NCBI RefSeq assembly: GCF_027920805.1
Contig: NZ_JANWOI010000002.1
Span: 372,001-436,000 of the forward strand
Direction of reading: 5' to 3'
Source of the DNA: Govania unica
Lineage (GTDB): Bacteria; Pseudomonadota; Alphaproteobacteria; Sphingomonadales; Govanellaceae
DNA length: 64,000 bases
Position 1 is the stretch's first letter. Each line of letters begins with the position of its first letter. A program made the position numbers and the translations under genes. This document shows, one piece after another, positions 16,835 through 26,350 of this stretch. Under the pieces are notes generated by a model that was given only the letters and a program-made list of their open reading frames with translations, made no database searches and had not been told where the DNA came from.

Positions 16835-17923
16835 ATGCCACCCATATCTGCTGTTATGAGCCGTTTTCGGTTCGGTTCTCTGCTCGTTCGGGAAGATGCG
16901 CGGCTTAATCTGTTGCTGGCAGCTGTGGTGGCGGTTTATGCGGCGGTTGTGTATCTGGTGGCCTACGGCGCCGGGCTGCAAGCGCATGCCAATTATTCTC
17001 TTTATTCGAGCGCCGCGCAATCGGTGGCTGGGTTGAGTTTAGTCATTTTTGTCATTGGCTATGTGGGGCATCTTGCGCTCGTGCGGCGGGTGCCGCGTCC
17101 GGTGCGGGTGATCTACAGCGACGTGACGGGGCTTTTGCGCGATCCGGTGGTGCTTTTGAATGGTCTTTGGCCGCTTTTGATCATTCCGATTTTCATGTCG
17201 AGCTTCACATCTTTCAAAAGCATGATCCCGGTTCTGCATCCTTTTTCTTTCGATCCGCTGTTTGCCGATCTGGATCAGATGCTGCATGGCGGGGTTGCGC
17301 CCTGGGAGCTGACCCACGCCATGTTTGGTTCGCCCTTTGCCACGGTGGCGATCAATGCTGCTTATAATCTATGGTTTTTTGTGATGTGGGTGTTTCTGTT
17401 CCTGCAGATAGTACGGGTTTACGCCCATCAGGAACGGGTACGGTTCATTCTGGCCTTTGTGCTTTGCTGGTTGGTGATCGGGTCATTGTTCGCTTTTCTG
17501 CTGTCTTCGGCCGGGCCCTGTTATTTCGGGCGCGTGGTGCTGGGGGTGGCTGATCCCTTCGCGCCTATGATGACGCGGCTTGAGGTGATTGATCAGGGTT
17601 TTACTGCCACAGGCAGTTATTTCGGCGTCTGGGCGCTCGATACCCAGAACCTGCTGTGGGATATGGCGAGGAGCAGTGAGACCCATGTCGGCAGCGGCAT
17701 TTCCGCCATGCCGAGCATGCATGTGTCGGTGGCGACCCTGTTGGCGCTGTCGGCCTTTCGCATTCGTCGCTGGTTCGGCTGGATCATGGCTGGTTATGCG
17801 GTCATGATCCAGATCGGGTCTGTGCATCTTGGCTGGCATTACGCGCTTGATGGCTATCTGTCGGCGGTGTTGACCGTCATCATCTGGTGGCTGGCCGGAC
17901 GGGTGGTGCGGTCGGTCGCTTAA
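16835..17923 (+). CDS. PAP2-superfamily membrane protein, Aur1/inositolphosphotransferase-like
   Basis: A 362-residue membrane protein with several hydrophobic helices. The C-terminal part has the PAP2_3 motifs: SAMPSMHVSVATL with a catalytic histidine, and later GSVHLGWHYALDGYLSA with a second histidine and an aspartate. This variant is typical of Aur1/Ipt1-like inositolphosphorylceramide synthases and of bacterial relatives that move phospho-headgroups onto lipids. Since the window also encodes ceramide synthesis, a sphingolipid headgroup role is possible but unproven; a simple lipid phosphatase is the alternative. The ATG at 16835 has GAGGA eight bases before it. Its stop shares the palindrome TTAA with the convergent peroxiredoxin stop. 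Confidence 0.75.
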   Translation: MPPISAVMSRFRFGSLLVREDARLNLLLAAVVAVYAAVVYLVAYGAGLQAHANYSLYSSAAQSVAGLSLVIFVIGYVGHLALVRRVPRPVRVIYSDVTGLLRDPVVLLNGLWPLLIIPIFMSSFTSFKSMIPVLHPFSFDPLFADLDQMLHGGVAPWELTHAMFGSPFATVAINAAYNLWFFVMWVFLFLQIVRVYAHQERVRFILAFVLCWLVIGSLFAFLLSSAGPCYFGRVVLGVADPFAPMMTRLEVIDQGFTATGSYFGVWALDTQNLLWDMARSSETHVGSGISAMPSMHVSVATLLALSAFRIRRWFGWIMAGYAVMIQIGSVHLGWHYALDGYLSAVLTVIIWWLAGRVVRSVA

Positions 17924-18561
17924 TGGGTGATGCGCGGCTGTGGCACGATCCGTAGATAGGGTTTGAGCTCTTTCCAGCCGCCCGGAAACTTCTTGCGCGC
18001 TTCTTCGTCCGTGACCGAGGGGACGATGATCACATCATCGCCGAGCTTCCAGTCCACAGGCGTTGCCACCTGATGCTGAGCGGTCAGTTGCAGGCTGTCG
18101 ATGACACGCAGGATTTCATCGAAATTGCGCCCCGTGCTTGCGGGGTAGGTCAGCACCAGTTTCAATTTCTTGTCCGGGCCGATGATGAAGACCGAGCGCA
18201 CGGTCAGGGTGTCGCTCGCGTTTGGATGGATCATGTCATAGAGATCCGAAACATGATGATCGCCATCGGCAATGAGCGGGTAATTAAGTGCGTAACCTTG
18301 GGTTTCTTCGATATCCGAGGCCCAGGCTTCATGGGATTTCAGCGGATCGACTGAAAGGCCGAGGACCTTGACACCCCTACGGTCGAACTCGGGTTTGAGC
18401 CGGGCGACTTCGGCCAGTTCGGTGGTGCAGACGGGGGTGAAGTCTTTCGGATGCGAGAACAGAACACCCCAGGATTTGCCGAGCCAATCATGGAAATGGA
18501 TCGGTCCAGACGTGCTTTCAGCATTGAAATCCGGGACGGTATCGCCGAGGTGAAGCGACAT
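17920..18561 (-). CDS. 1-Cys peroxiredoxin (Prx6 family)
   Basis: A 213-residue thiol peroxidase that reduces hydrogen peroxide and organic hydroperoxides in the cytoplasm. The peroxidatic cysteine is C45 in the Prx motif FTPVCTTE. The long C-terminal domain, with VATPVDWKLGDDVII and the PYLR segment near the end, marks the Prx6 subfamily, which has no resolving cysteine and is usually recycled by glutathione or other thiols. The divergent neighbour is glutathione reductase, which fits. Confidence 0.93.
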   Translation of the reverse strand: MSLHLGDTVPDFNAESTSGPIHFHDWLGKSWGVLFSHPKDFTPVCTTELAEVARLKPEFDRRGVKVLGLSVDPLKSHEAWASDIEETQGYALNYPLIADGDHHVSDLYDMIHPNASDTLTVRSVFIIGPDKKLKLVLTYPASTGRNFDEILRVIDSLQLTAQHQVATPVDWKLGDDVIIVPSVTDEEARKKFPGGWKELKPYLRIVPQPRITH

Positions 18562-18773
18562 GGCTGTATCCTTTCAAAAAAGGTGAAAATGGCTACAGAT
18601 ACTCATGACGACATGTACAGTCAGCCGGCCCGACTGAGTCGGCGGCGTGAGGCATCCTGAGCCTAGACCCGTGGCCTGCTGACGTCCAGCGCCTGGCGCG
18701 ACGCTTTGGCGTTGCAGCGCTGGCTCAAGACGTTACAGTGCGGCGGAGAGCAGCAGCGGAAGGATTGAGACCA

Positions 18774-20150
18774 GTGGAGCAATACGATCTTTTTGTCATC
18801 GGGGCCGGTTCAGGTGGTGTGCGGGCCAGTCGTATGGCGTCGGCCATGGGCGCGCGGGTTGGAATTTGCGAGGATTATCGTGTCGGCGGCACCTGTGTCA
18901 TTCGCGGCTGCGTGCCGAAAAAGCTCATGGTCTATGCGGCCGAATATCGCGATGCCTTTCGTGATGCGCAGGGCTTTGGCTGGGGCTCGACCACGCCGGG
19001 TTTTGACTGGGCCGCGTTTATTGCCAACAAGGACAAGGAAATCGATCGCCTAAACGGGCTTTACCTCCAGACCCTTGGCAATGCTGGGGTGACGCTCCAT
19101 AACGGGCGCGGGCGGCTTCTCGATCGTCATACGGTTGAAATCACCGGGCATGATGGCATGGAAACCATACGTGCCGACAAGATCCTGATCGCGACGGGCG
19201 GCTGGCCGGTCATGCCATCGGTTCCCGGTATCGAACATGCGATTTCGTCGAACGAGGTGTTTCACCTGCCCGAACTGCCGGGACGGGTCGCGGTGGTTGG
19301 TGGCGGCTATATTGCGGTCGAGTTCGCGGGCATTTTCCATGGTCTTGGCGCGCGTACGACCCAGCTTTACCGGGGCGAGCAGATCCTGCGCGGCTTCGAT
19401 CGGGAAGCCCGTGACTGGACGGCCCAGGAAATGCTGAAAAAGGGCCTCGACCTGCGCGTGAATATCAATGTCGAAGCCATTGAGAAAAAACAAGATGGTC
19501 TGCATCTGGCCCTCAATGACGGTACTGTGCTTGTGGTTGACGCGGTGATGTATGCGACCGGCCGCAACCCCAATACTGCGGGGCTTGGTCTTGAAGATGC
19601 GGGGGTCAAGCTTGCGACGAACGGGGCCGTGGTGGTGGATGACTATTCCCGCAGCTCGGCCGAAAATATTTATGCTGTTGGGGATGTAACGGATCGCATC
19701 GCGCTTACGCCTGTGGCAATCAAGGAGGGCGCGGCGGTGGCCGAGACGCTTTTCGGTCGGGGTCCGCAGACGGTGGATTACCGGGATGTGCCGTCGGCGG
19801 TGTTTGGTCAGCCGCAATTGGCCTCGGTCGGCTTGACGGAAGAGGATGCCCGTCACACATATCAAGAGATCGACGTTTATAAATCGACCTTCCGCCCCAT
19901 GAAGTTCACGCTAGCCGGACGGGAGGAGCGGTCGCTGATGAAGTTAATCGTCGATCGTGCCAGTGATCGGGTGCTCGGCGCTCATATGGTCGGACCGGAC
20001 GCGGCGGAGATTATCCAGGGTGTCGCTATCGCTATCAAATGTGGGGCGACGAAGGCGCAGTTCGATGTCACCGTGGCTATTCACCCGTCAGCGGCCGAAG
20101 AGTTTGTCCTCATGCGGGAGCCGGTCAAACAGGCCAAAGCTGCCGAGTAA
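18774..20150 (+). CDS. gor: Glutathione-disulfide reductase
   Basis: This FAD and NADPH enzyme reduces glutathione disulfide. From the chosen GTG start the protein has 458 residues. It has the FAD-binding GAGSGG at residues 10-15, the redox pair in GGTCVIRGCVPKK (C41 and C46), the NADPH-binding GGGYIAVEFAG, the second FAD motif VGDVTD, and the C-terminal HPSAAEE with the catalytic His-Glu pair. The GTG gives the family N-terminus EQYDLFVIGAGSGG. A start twelve codons upstream is less likely. It is divergent from the 1-Cys peroxiredoxin gene, so both may be induced together by oxidative stress. Confidence 0.93.
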   Translation: MEQYDLFVIGAGSGGVRASRMASAMGARVGICEDYRVGGTCVIRGCVPKKLMVYAAEYRDAFRDAQGFGWGSTTPGFDWAAFIANKDKEIDRLNGLYLQTLGNAGVTLHNGRGRLLDRHTVEITGHDGMETIRADKILIATGGWPVMPSVPGIEHAISSNEVFHLPELPGRVAVVGGGYIAVEFAGIFHGLGARTTQLYRGEQILRGFDREARDWTAQEMLKKGLDLRVNINVEAIEKKQDGLHLALNDGTVLVVDAVMYATGRNPNTAGLGLEDAGVKLATNGAVVVDDYSRSSAENIYAVGDVTDRIALTPVAIKEGAAVAETLFGRGPQTVDYRDVPSAVFGQPQLASVGLTEEDARHTYQEIDVYKSTFRPMKFTLAGREERSLMKLIVDRASDRVLGAHMVGPDAAEIIQGVAIAIKCGATKAQFDVTVAIHPSAAEEFVLMREPVKQAKAAE

Positions 20151-20172
20151 AGAGGCAAAAAGTCTGGTATAT

Positions 20173-20202
20173 TGGGCCTGGGCAGCGTATAGCTGCGGCC
20201 CA
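20173..20202 (+). terminator. Hairpin after gor
   Basis: TGGGCC pairs with GGCCCA and GCAGC with GCTGC around a GTATA loop, with a three-base bulge. It lies in the 107-base gap before the DAHP synthase. There is no clear T tract, so it may act as a weak terminator or a stabilising structure. Confidence 0.35.
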
Positions 20203-20257
20203 TGTTGCTGATAAAGAACTGATTAAAGACAAGCACTAGAGATTAAGGGCACGCAAG

Positions 20258-21637
20258 ATGAGCAGAAGCTGGAACCCCAAAGGCTGGCGCGAAAAACCGG
20301 GGCTGCAAATGCCAGCCTATCCGGATGCGGCGGTTCTGAAGGCGGTCGAGGATCAGTTGGGGGTTTATCCGCCACTGGTGTTCGCCGGTGAGGCGCGGCG
20401 GCTCAAGAAATCCCTGGGTGAAGTAGCGGAAGGTCGTGCGTTCCTGTTGCAGGGCGGTGACTGCGCCGAAAGCTTTGCCGAATTTCATCCGAACAATATC
20501 CGCGATACCTTCCGCGTACTGCTGCAGATGGCGGTGACCCTGACTTTTGCCGCCTCATGCCCGGTGGTCAAAGTGGGCCGCATTGCCGGTCAGTTTGCCA
20601 AGCCGCGTTCATCCAACACCGAAGTGATCGACGGTGTGGAGCTCGACAGCTATCGCGGCGATATCATCAATGGCATCGAATTCGAGTCCAAGACCCGCAC
20701 CCCCGATCCCGAGCGCATGATCCGCGCCTATTCGCAGTCGGCGGCGACCCTCAATCTGTTGCGGGCCTTTGCCCAGGGCGGTTACGCCAATCTCCATAGC
20801 GTGCATCGCTGGAACCTCGATTTCGTGGCCAAAAGCCCGGCCGGGACCCATTATCGTCATATCGCCGACCGGATCAGCGAAGCGCTTGATTTCATGCGCG
20901 CTTGCGGTGTCGATCCGGAAGTGACGCCAGCTTTGCAGGGCACCGATTTCTTCACCTCCCATGAGGCGCTGCTGCTGCCTTATGAGGAGGCTTTGACCCG
21001 CGTCGACAGCACCAGCGGCGATTGGTACGACACCTCGGCCCATATGCTGTGGATCGGCGACCGCACGCGTCAGCTGGATGGTGCTCATGTGGAATTCCTG
21101 CGCGGGGTCAAAAACCCTATCGGCATGAAGGTTGGCCCGAATATCGATCATGACGATCTGCTGCGCCTGATCGATGTGCTCAATCCGGCCAACGAACCGG
21201 GGCGGCTCACGCTCATCTGCCGCATGGGCATCGACAAGATCGAAGACAAGCTGCCGGGCGTTCTCCGCACCGTCAAGCGCGAGGGCAGGTCAGTGGTCTG
21301 GTCTTCGGACCCCATGCATGGCAACACGATCAAGTCGACGTCGGGCTATAAAACCCGGCCTTTCGATCGGATTCTGACCGAAGTGCGGAAGTTCTTCGAA
21401 ATCCATCGCGCCGAAGGCACCTATGCGGGCGGCGTTCATTTCGAGATGACTGGTCAGGACGTCACCGAATGTATCGGCGGCGCCGAAGCCATCACCGACG
21501 AAAAGCTGGCCGACCGCTATCATACCCATTGCGATCCACGGCTGAACGCCAGCCAAAGCCTTGAACTTGCCTTTCTCATTGGCGAGGGTCTCAAGACTGA
21601 GCGCCTGGCGTTGGCCGAGCTTGCGGCGGCGTCATAA
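20258..21637 (+). CDS. Class II (plant-type) DAHP synthase
   Basis: The enzyme condenses phosphoenolpyruvate and erythrose-4-phosphate to DAHP, the first step of aromatic amino acid synthesis. The 459-residue length and motifs identify the class II family: [10 protein letters not shown] near residue 68, [12 protein letters not shown], later MKVGPN, DPMHGNT and [15 protein letters not shown]. Such enzymes are common in alphaproteobacteria. No other shikimate gene is adjacent. The ATG at 20258 starts [11 protein letters not shown], a common N-terminus for the family. Confidence 0.94.
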   Translation: MSRSWNPKGWREKPGLQMPAYPDAAVLKAVEDQLGVYPPLVFAGEARRLKKSLGEVAEGRAFLLQGGDCAESFAEFHPNNIRDTFRVLLQMAVTLTFAASCPVVKVGRIAGQFAKPRSSNTEVIDGVELDSYRGDIINGIEFESKTRTPDPERMIRAYSQSAATLNLLRAFAQGGYANLHSVHRWNLDFVAKSPAGTHYRHIADRISEALDFMRACGVDPEVTPALQGTDFFTSHEALLLPYEEALTRVDSTSGDWYDTSAHMLWIGDRTRQLDGAHVEFLRGVKNPIGMKVGPNIDHDDLLRLIDVLNPANEPGRLTLICRMGIDKIEDKLPGVLRTVKREGRSVVWSSDPMHGNTIKSTSGYKTRPFDRILTEVRKFFEIHRAEGTYAGGVHFEMTGQDVTECIGGAEAITDEKLADRYHTHCDPRLNASQSLELAFLIGEGLKTERLALAELAAAS

Positions 21638-21712
21638 GTTTGGTTTCGTTTGGTTCGTCAAGCTTGCGTTCCCGCGGCCTCGGAAGCTGCTCTCTTTGGG
21701 ATGATCTGAACC

Positions 21713-23392
21713 ATGACTGATCGCCTCGTCATTGCCATAGCGCAACTTAACCCCGTGGTCGGTGATGTGCCCGGCAATCTGGCGCTGGCGCGCCGGGCCC
21801 GTGCTCAGGCCGCAGCCGAAGGGGCGGACCTTGTGGTGTTCAGCGAATTGTTCCTCGTGGGCTATCCGCCGGAGGATCTGGTGCTGAAACCGGCGCTTTC
21901 GGCCCGGGCCATGGCGGCGACCCGCGCCTTTGCCGAAGAAACCAAAGATGGCGGCCCGGCGGTTCTGATCGGGACACCGTGGCGGGAAGGCGAGGCGCTG
22001 TTCAATACTGCGGCGTTTTTGGTTGATGGCAAGGTCGCGGGCCTGCGCCATAAATATGACTTGCCGAATTACGGCGTGTTCGATGAAAAGCGCGTGTTTG
22101 TCCCCGGCAATCTTGCCGGGCCAGTGGCGTTTCGCCCTGAAGACAGCGGCATCGTGCGCCTTGGGGTCATGATCTGCGAAGACATGTGGTCCGAAGAGGT
22201 CGCCGAATGTCTGGCCGAGACCGGGGCCGATATCCTGATTTCCATGAACGGATCGCCGTTCGAAGACGCCAAGCGGGATGCGCGGATCGGTCATGCTGTG
22301 GCCCGGGTGCGGGAAACCGGCATGCCGTTGCTTTATGTCAATCAGGTCGGCGGACAGGACGAGCTGGTGTTCGACGGCGCGTCTTTCGTGCTCAATCACG
22401 ACAGCACGCTGGCGGTGCATCTTCCGGCCTGGCAAGAGGCGCTGGTGTTGACCAATTGGGCCTATGATCCGCACAAGGGCTGGCGCTGCGATAAGGGTGA
22501 GATCGTGCCGGTGGCCGAAAACCACGAGGCGGTCTATCAGGCCATGGTCCTCGGCCTGCGCGATTATGTGGAGAAGAACAAGTTTTCCGGGGTGATCCTT
22601 GGGCTTTCGGGCGGTATTGACAGTGCGTTGTCGGCGGCGGTGGCTGTGGATGCCCTTGGGGCCGATCGTGTGCATGGGGTGATGATGCCATCCCGCTTCA
22701 CAAGTGTTGATTCTCTTGAGGATGCGGCGGAAAGTGCGGCGCTTCTCGGGCTCAAATTCGACACCGTGGCCATCGAGCCTGCGGTTGAGGCGTTCGGCGG
22801 CATGCTTGAGGAGCTGTTCGCCGGAACCGAGCCGAACGCGGCCGAGGAAAATATTCAGGCCCGGGTGCGCGGCATCGTGCTGATGGCCATATCGAACAAA
22901 TTCGGCCGTATGGTGCTGACCACCGGCAACAAGTCGGAAATGTCGGTGGGCTATGCGACGCTCTATGGCGATATGGCGGGCGGTTTTTCGGTGCTGAAGG
23001 ACGTCTATAAGACCGATGTCTATGCTCTGTCGCGCTGGCGCAACACCCATAAGCCCACAGGCGCGAAAGGTCCCGAAGGGCCGATCATGCCGGAGCGTAC
23101 GATCACCAAGCCGCCGACGGCGGAACTGCGGGCCAATCAGACCGATCAGGACAGCCTGCCGCCTTATGACGTGCTGGATGATATTCTGAAGGGCCTAGTT
23201 GAGGATGAACGTTCGGTCAAGGATATCGTGAGATGCGGCCATGCGGTTGAGACCGTTGCCCGGGTTGAGAAAATGCTCTATGTGGCCGAATATAAGCGGC
23301 GTCAGGCACCGCCGGGCGTAAAAGTCACGCGCCGCAATTTCGGGCGCGACCGCCGTTATCCGATCATAAATCGCTTTAGAACGGTCGAATAA
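21713..23392 (+). CDS. nadE: Glutamine-dependent NAD(+) synthetase
   Basis: The enzyme amidates nicotinic acid adenine dinucleotide to NAD using ammonia from glutamine. The N-terminal nitrilase-type domain has the catalytic triad E45 (FSELFLVGYPP), K114 (RHKYDLPN) and C155 (MICEDMW). The C-terminal synthetase domain has the ATP-binding SGGIDS at residues 299-304 and later STSVGYATLYGDMAGGF-like sequence with NKSEMSVGYATLYGDM. At 559 residues it is the two-domain glutamine-using form. It is followed by gltX after 34 bases. Confidence 0.95.
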   Translation: MTDRLVIAIAQLNPVVGDVPGNLALARRARAQAAAEGADLVVFSELFLVGYPPEDLVLKPALSARAMAATRAFAEETKDGGPAVLIGTPWREGEALFNTAAFLVDGKVAGLRHKYDLPNYGVFDEKRVFVPGNLAGPVAFRPEDSGIVRLGVMICEDMWSEEVAECLAETGADILISMNGSPFEDAKRDARIGHAVARVRETGMPLLYVNQVGGQDELVFDGASFVLNHDSTLAVHLPAWQEALVLTNWAYDPHKGWRCDKGEIVPVAENHEAVYQAMVLGLRDYVEKNKFSGVILGLSGGIDSALSAAVAVDALGADRVHGVMMPSRFTSVDSLEDAAESAALLGLKFDTVAIEPAVEAFGGMLEELFAGTEPNAAEENIQARVRGIVLMAISNKFGRMVLTTGNKSEMSVGYATLYGDMAGGFSVLKDVYKTDVYALSRWRNTHKPTGAKGPEGPIMPERTITKPPTAELRANQTDQDSLPPYDVLDDILKGLVEDERSVKDIVRCGHAVETVARVEKMLYVAEYKRRQAPPGVKVTRRNFGRDRRYPIINRFRTVE

Positions 23393-23426
23393 GTTATTGT
23401 TTTAATATAAAAATGAGCAGTTCAAT

Positions 23427-24758
23427 ATGACAGTAAGAGTGCGTTTTGCCCCCAGTCCCACCGGGCGGCTGCATGTGGGCAATGTGCGCACGGCGCTTGT
23501 GAACTGGCTCTATGCCCGGGCCCATGGCGGTGTGTTTGTCTTGCGGCTCGATGATACCGACAGCGAGCGCTCGACGCAGGCTTTTGCCGATGGCATCGAG
23601 ACCGATCTGACCTGGCTCGGTCTGGGCTGGGATGACTTCATGCGCCAGTCGGACCGGTTTGACCGCTATGATGCGGCGGCGGCAGCATTGCGGGCGTCCG
23701 GGCGGCTTTATCCTTGTTATGAGACTGCGGAGGAACTGGACCTCAAGCGCAAGCTTCAGCTCGCCCAACGTAAGCCCCCGGTCTATGACCGCGCGGCCCT
23801 GAAGCTCACAGACGCGGATCGCGCGGCTTATGAGGCCAAGGGTTTGAAGCCCCATTGGCGGTTCAAGCTCGATGAAGGCAGCCGGGTAACCTGGCGGGAT
23901 CTCGTTCACGGCGAACCGAGCGTCGATATGCAGAGCCTGTCGGACCCGGTTCTGATCCGGGCCGATGGCACCTATCTTTATACCCTGCCGTCGGTGCTCG
24001 ATGACATCGACCTTAGCATCACCCATGTGATGCGCGGGGAGGATCATGTCACCAACACGGCAGTGCAGATTCAGATATTCGAGGCGCTTGGGGCCAAGGT
24101 CCCGGCCTTCGCGCATTTCTCGCTCCTGACCGGGGCGGAGGGCGAGGGGCTGTCGAAACGCACAGGCGCGCTCAGCGTTGCCGAAATGCGGGAAGATGGT
24201 ATCGAGGCTATGGCCATCCTCAGTCTGTTGGCTCGTCTCGGCACAGCCGATCCGGTGGAGCCGCGTGTCAGTCATGCCGACCTGATCGCGGGGTTCGATG
24301 TCAGCCGTTTTGGCCGTTCAGCTGCCAAATTCGATCCTGAGGAACTGCGCAATCTGAACGCCAAGCTTTTGCATGTCCTGCCGTTCGAGAGTGTGGCCGG
24401 GGAACTCCGGGCGCTCGGGCTTGAGGCGGCGGACGAGGCGTTCTGGGCCGTCGTGCGCCCGAACCTCAAGACCATCAAGGATGCCCGGGTGTGGTGGCAG
24501 GTGGTGGAGGGGCCTTTGACACCGGTTGTGAGCGATGCTGATTTCATGCGCACGGCTGCGGACCTGTTGCCGCCGGAGCCCTGGGATTCTGAGACCTGGA
24601 AGCAATGGACGACTGCGGTCAAGGACAAGACCGGAGCCAAGGGCAAGGCCTTGTTCCTGCCGCTCAGGCTCGCGCTGACGGGGCTTGAGCATGGGCCGGA
24701 ATTGAATGTGCTGCTGCCCTTGATCGGGCGGAAACGCGCGCTCGAACGTCTTAGCTGA
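23427..24758 (+). CDS. gltX: Glutamyl-tRNA synthetase
   Basis: Class I aminoacyl-tRNA synthetase charging tRNA-Glu. The HIGH-like motif is HVGN after FAPSPTGRL, and the KMSKS-like motif is LSKRTG. Other family marks are [11 protein letters not shown] and [11 protein letters not shown]. At 443 residues it is shorter than many GluRS proteins, as is common for one of the two GltX copies carried by many alphaproteobacteria. Whether a second copy exists, and whether this one also charges tRNA-Gln for amidation, cannot be seen here. A palindrome follows the stop. Confidence 0.94.
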   Translation: MTVRVRFAPSPTGRLHVGNVRTALVNWLYARAHGGVFVLRLDDTDSERSTQAFADGIETDLTWLGLGWDDFMRQSDRFDRYDAAAAALRASGRLYPCYETAEELDLKRKLQLAQRKPPVYDRAALKLTDADRAAYEAKGLKPHWRFKLDEGSRVTWRDLVHGEPSVDMQSLSDPVLIRADGTYLYTLPSVLDDIDLSITHVMRGEDHVTNTAVQIQIFEALGAKVPAFAHFSLLTGAEGEGLSKRTGALSVAEMREDGIEAMAILSLLARLGTADPVEPRVSHADLIAGFDVSRFGRSAAKFDPEELRNLNAKLLHVLPFESVAGELRALGLEAADEAFWAVVRPNLKTIKDARVWWQVVEGPLTPVVSDADFMRTAADLLPPEPWDSETWKQWTTAVKDKTGAKGKALFLPLRLALTGLEHGPELNVLLPLIGRKRALERLS

Positions 24759-24781
24759 GTATGTCACGGCCTGACTATAAC

Positions 24782-24820
24782 CTTATGTCATTACCGGGCT
24801 TGACCCGGTAATGACATAAG
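24782..24820. repeat. REP-like palindrome after gltX
   Basis: A perfect 17-base inverted repeat, CTTATGTCATTACCGGG and its complement, is separated by CTTGA. The core resembles the GTCATGCCCGGGCTTGACCC type of REP element seen again at 27119. A short extra TAATGACA follows. It could serve as a bidirectional transcription end. Confidence 0.8.
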
Positions 24821-24853
24821 TGGCCTCTGGTAATGACAAAACGTAAGAGTGAT

Positions 24854-26227
24854 ATGATGATCCTCCAGCTCTACAACACGCTCACACGCGACAAACAACT
24901 ATTCGCGCCTATCGACCCCAAGAATGTGCGCATGTATGTCTGCGGGCCGACGGTTTATGACTATGCTCATGTGGGCAATGCGCGGCCGGTGGTGGTGTTC
25001 GATGTGCTTTATCGGCTGCTGCGTCATATCTATGGCGAGAGCCACATGACTTATGCGCGCAATATCACAGATATCGACGACAAGATCATGGCCCGTGCCG
25101 CCGAGACCGGGGGAGAGATCGCGTCGATCACCGACAAATATGCTCAGGCCTATCGCGATGATATGGGAGCCTTGAATGCCCTCCCGCCCACGATCGAGCC
25201 GCATGCCACCGGCCATGTGCCGGAGATGATCGATATGGTGGCGCGTCTGATCGAGCGTGGGCATGCCTATGCCGCCGATGGACATGTGCTGTTCAACGTG
25301 CCGTCGCTTGCGAGCTATGGAAAACTTTCGAACCGCAATCGGGACGAGATGATCGCCGGCGCCCGGGTCGAGGTCGCGAGCTATAAAAAGGACCCGGCCG
25401 ATTTCGTGCTGTGGAAGCCATCGGCCGAGGATCAGCCGGGCTGGGACAGCCCCTGGGGCCGTGGACGGCCGGGCTGGCATCTTGAATGCTCCTGCATGAT
25501 CGAGAAGAATCTGGGCGAGACCATCGACATTCATGGCGGCGGCATCGACCTTGTGTTCCCCCATCATGAAAACGAAATCGCCCAGAGCGTCGGGGTCCAT
25601 GGCGCGCCGCTCGCGAATTATTGGGTGCATAACGGTTATCTGACCGTGAATGGTGAGAAAATGTCCAAGTCGTTGGGCAATTTCTTCACTGTGCACGAGC
25701 TGCTGGAAGAATTCCCCGGCAAGGGCGAGGCGATCCGCCTCACGCTGCTGTCGGCTCATTACCGTCAACCGCTCGATTTCACCAAGGACGGCATCCGCGC
25801 CGCAGTCAGCCAGCTAAATCGTTGGTACCGCTTGCTCGATGGTATCGAAGCGGGTGCAGTGCCGGACAGCATCCTTAACGCGCTTGGGGATGACCTCAAT
25901 ACACCCCGAGCCATTGCCGAATTAAATAAACTTGCTAGTGAGCGCGATCTCCCTGGTTTGCGGGCTGCCTGCGATTTCATGGGACTTGTGCAGTTAGAAC
26001 TGGATGTTTGGGAGGGGAGAAAACAGAGTTTCTCCGATAGTTTGACTTTTACGGATTCTGTTACTTTTGTTCTAAGCAATTCTTATGTTGATGAATTGGT
26101 TTCTAAACGAGCAGAAGCCAAAAAATCCAAAGACTTTGCCACCGCTGACAAGATCCGCGCCGATCTGCTGGGTGAGGGGATTATTCTCGAAGATAGCCCG
26201 CAGGGCACGACGTGGCGGCGGGGATGA
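24854..26227 (+). CDS. cysS: Cysteinyl-tRNA synthetase
   Basis: Class I synthetase charging tRNA-Cys. The zinc-binding YVCGPTVYDYAHVGNAR stretch includes the HIGH-like motif. GWHLECSCM carries further zinc ligands, HGGGIDLVFPHHENE is the family signature and GEKMSKSLGN is the KMSKS motif. I chose the ATG at 24854 (457 residues) because the earlier ATG lies in the repeat. Residues of about 390-420 (26020-26115) are encoded by unusually AT-rich DNA and form a short Ser/Thr/Phe-rich insert before the conserved RAEAKKSKDFATADKIR tail. Confidence 0.94.
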   Translation: MMILQLYNTLTRDKQLFAPIDPKNVRMYVCGPTVYDYAHVGNARPVVVFDVLYRLLRHIYGESHMTYARNITDIDDKIMARAAETGGEIASITDKYAQAYRDDMGALNALPPTIEPHATGHVPEMIDMVARLIERGHAYAADGHVLFNVPSLASYGKLSNRNRDEMIAGARVEVASYKKDPADFVLWKPSAEDQPGWDSPWGRGRPGWHLECSCMIEKNLGETIDIHGGGIDLVFPHHENEIAQSVGVHGAPLANYWVHNGYLTVNGEKMSKSLGNFFTVHELLEEFPGKGEAIRLTLLSAHYRQPLDFTKDGIRAAVSQLNRWYRLLDGIEAGAVPDSILNALGDDLNTPRAIAELNKLASERDLPGLRAACDFMGLVQLELDVWEGRKQSFSDSLTFTDSVTFVLSNSYVDELVSKRAEAKKSKDFATADKIRADLLGEGIILEDSPQGTTWRRG

Positions 26228-26252
26228 GGTTGCTGACTATCGTCGTTATTCT

Positions 26253-26324
26253 GTCATCCCCGCGAAAGCGGGGATCCAGTCTTCGGGCGGCGAGACTCTG
26301 GATCCCCGCTTTCGCGGGGATGAC
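26253..26324. repeat. REP-like element between cysS and trmJ
   Basis: GTCATCCCCGCGAAAGCGGG followed by GATCCAG is matched by an exact reverse complement ending CGCGGGGATGAC. Each arm also contains its own CCCCGC/GCGGGG hairpin. This is the common alphaproteobacterial 'CCCCGCGAAAGCGGGGATCCAG' repeat in inverted pair form. trmJ begins directly after it, so some upstream start codons fall near the repeat. Confidence 0.85.
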
Positions 26325-26350
26325 GATTAATGGCGGGGATGACATTCGAA

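Noticed and set aside
18655-18740. Regulatory repeats upstream of gor
   Set aside because: Several GCGC-rich short repeats are present, but none forms a convincing operator or hairpin and they fit general GC-rich sequence.
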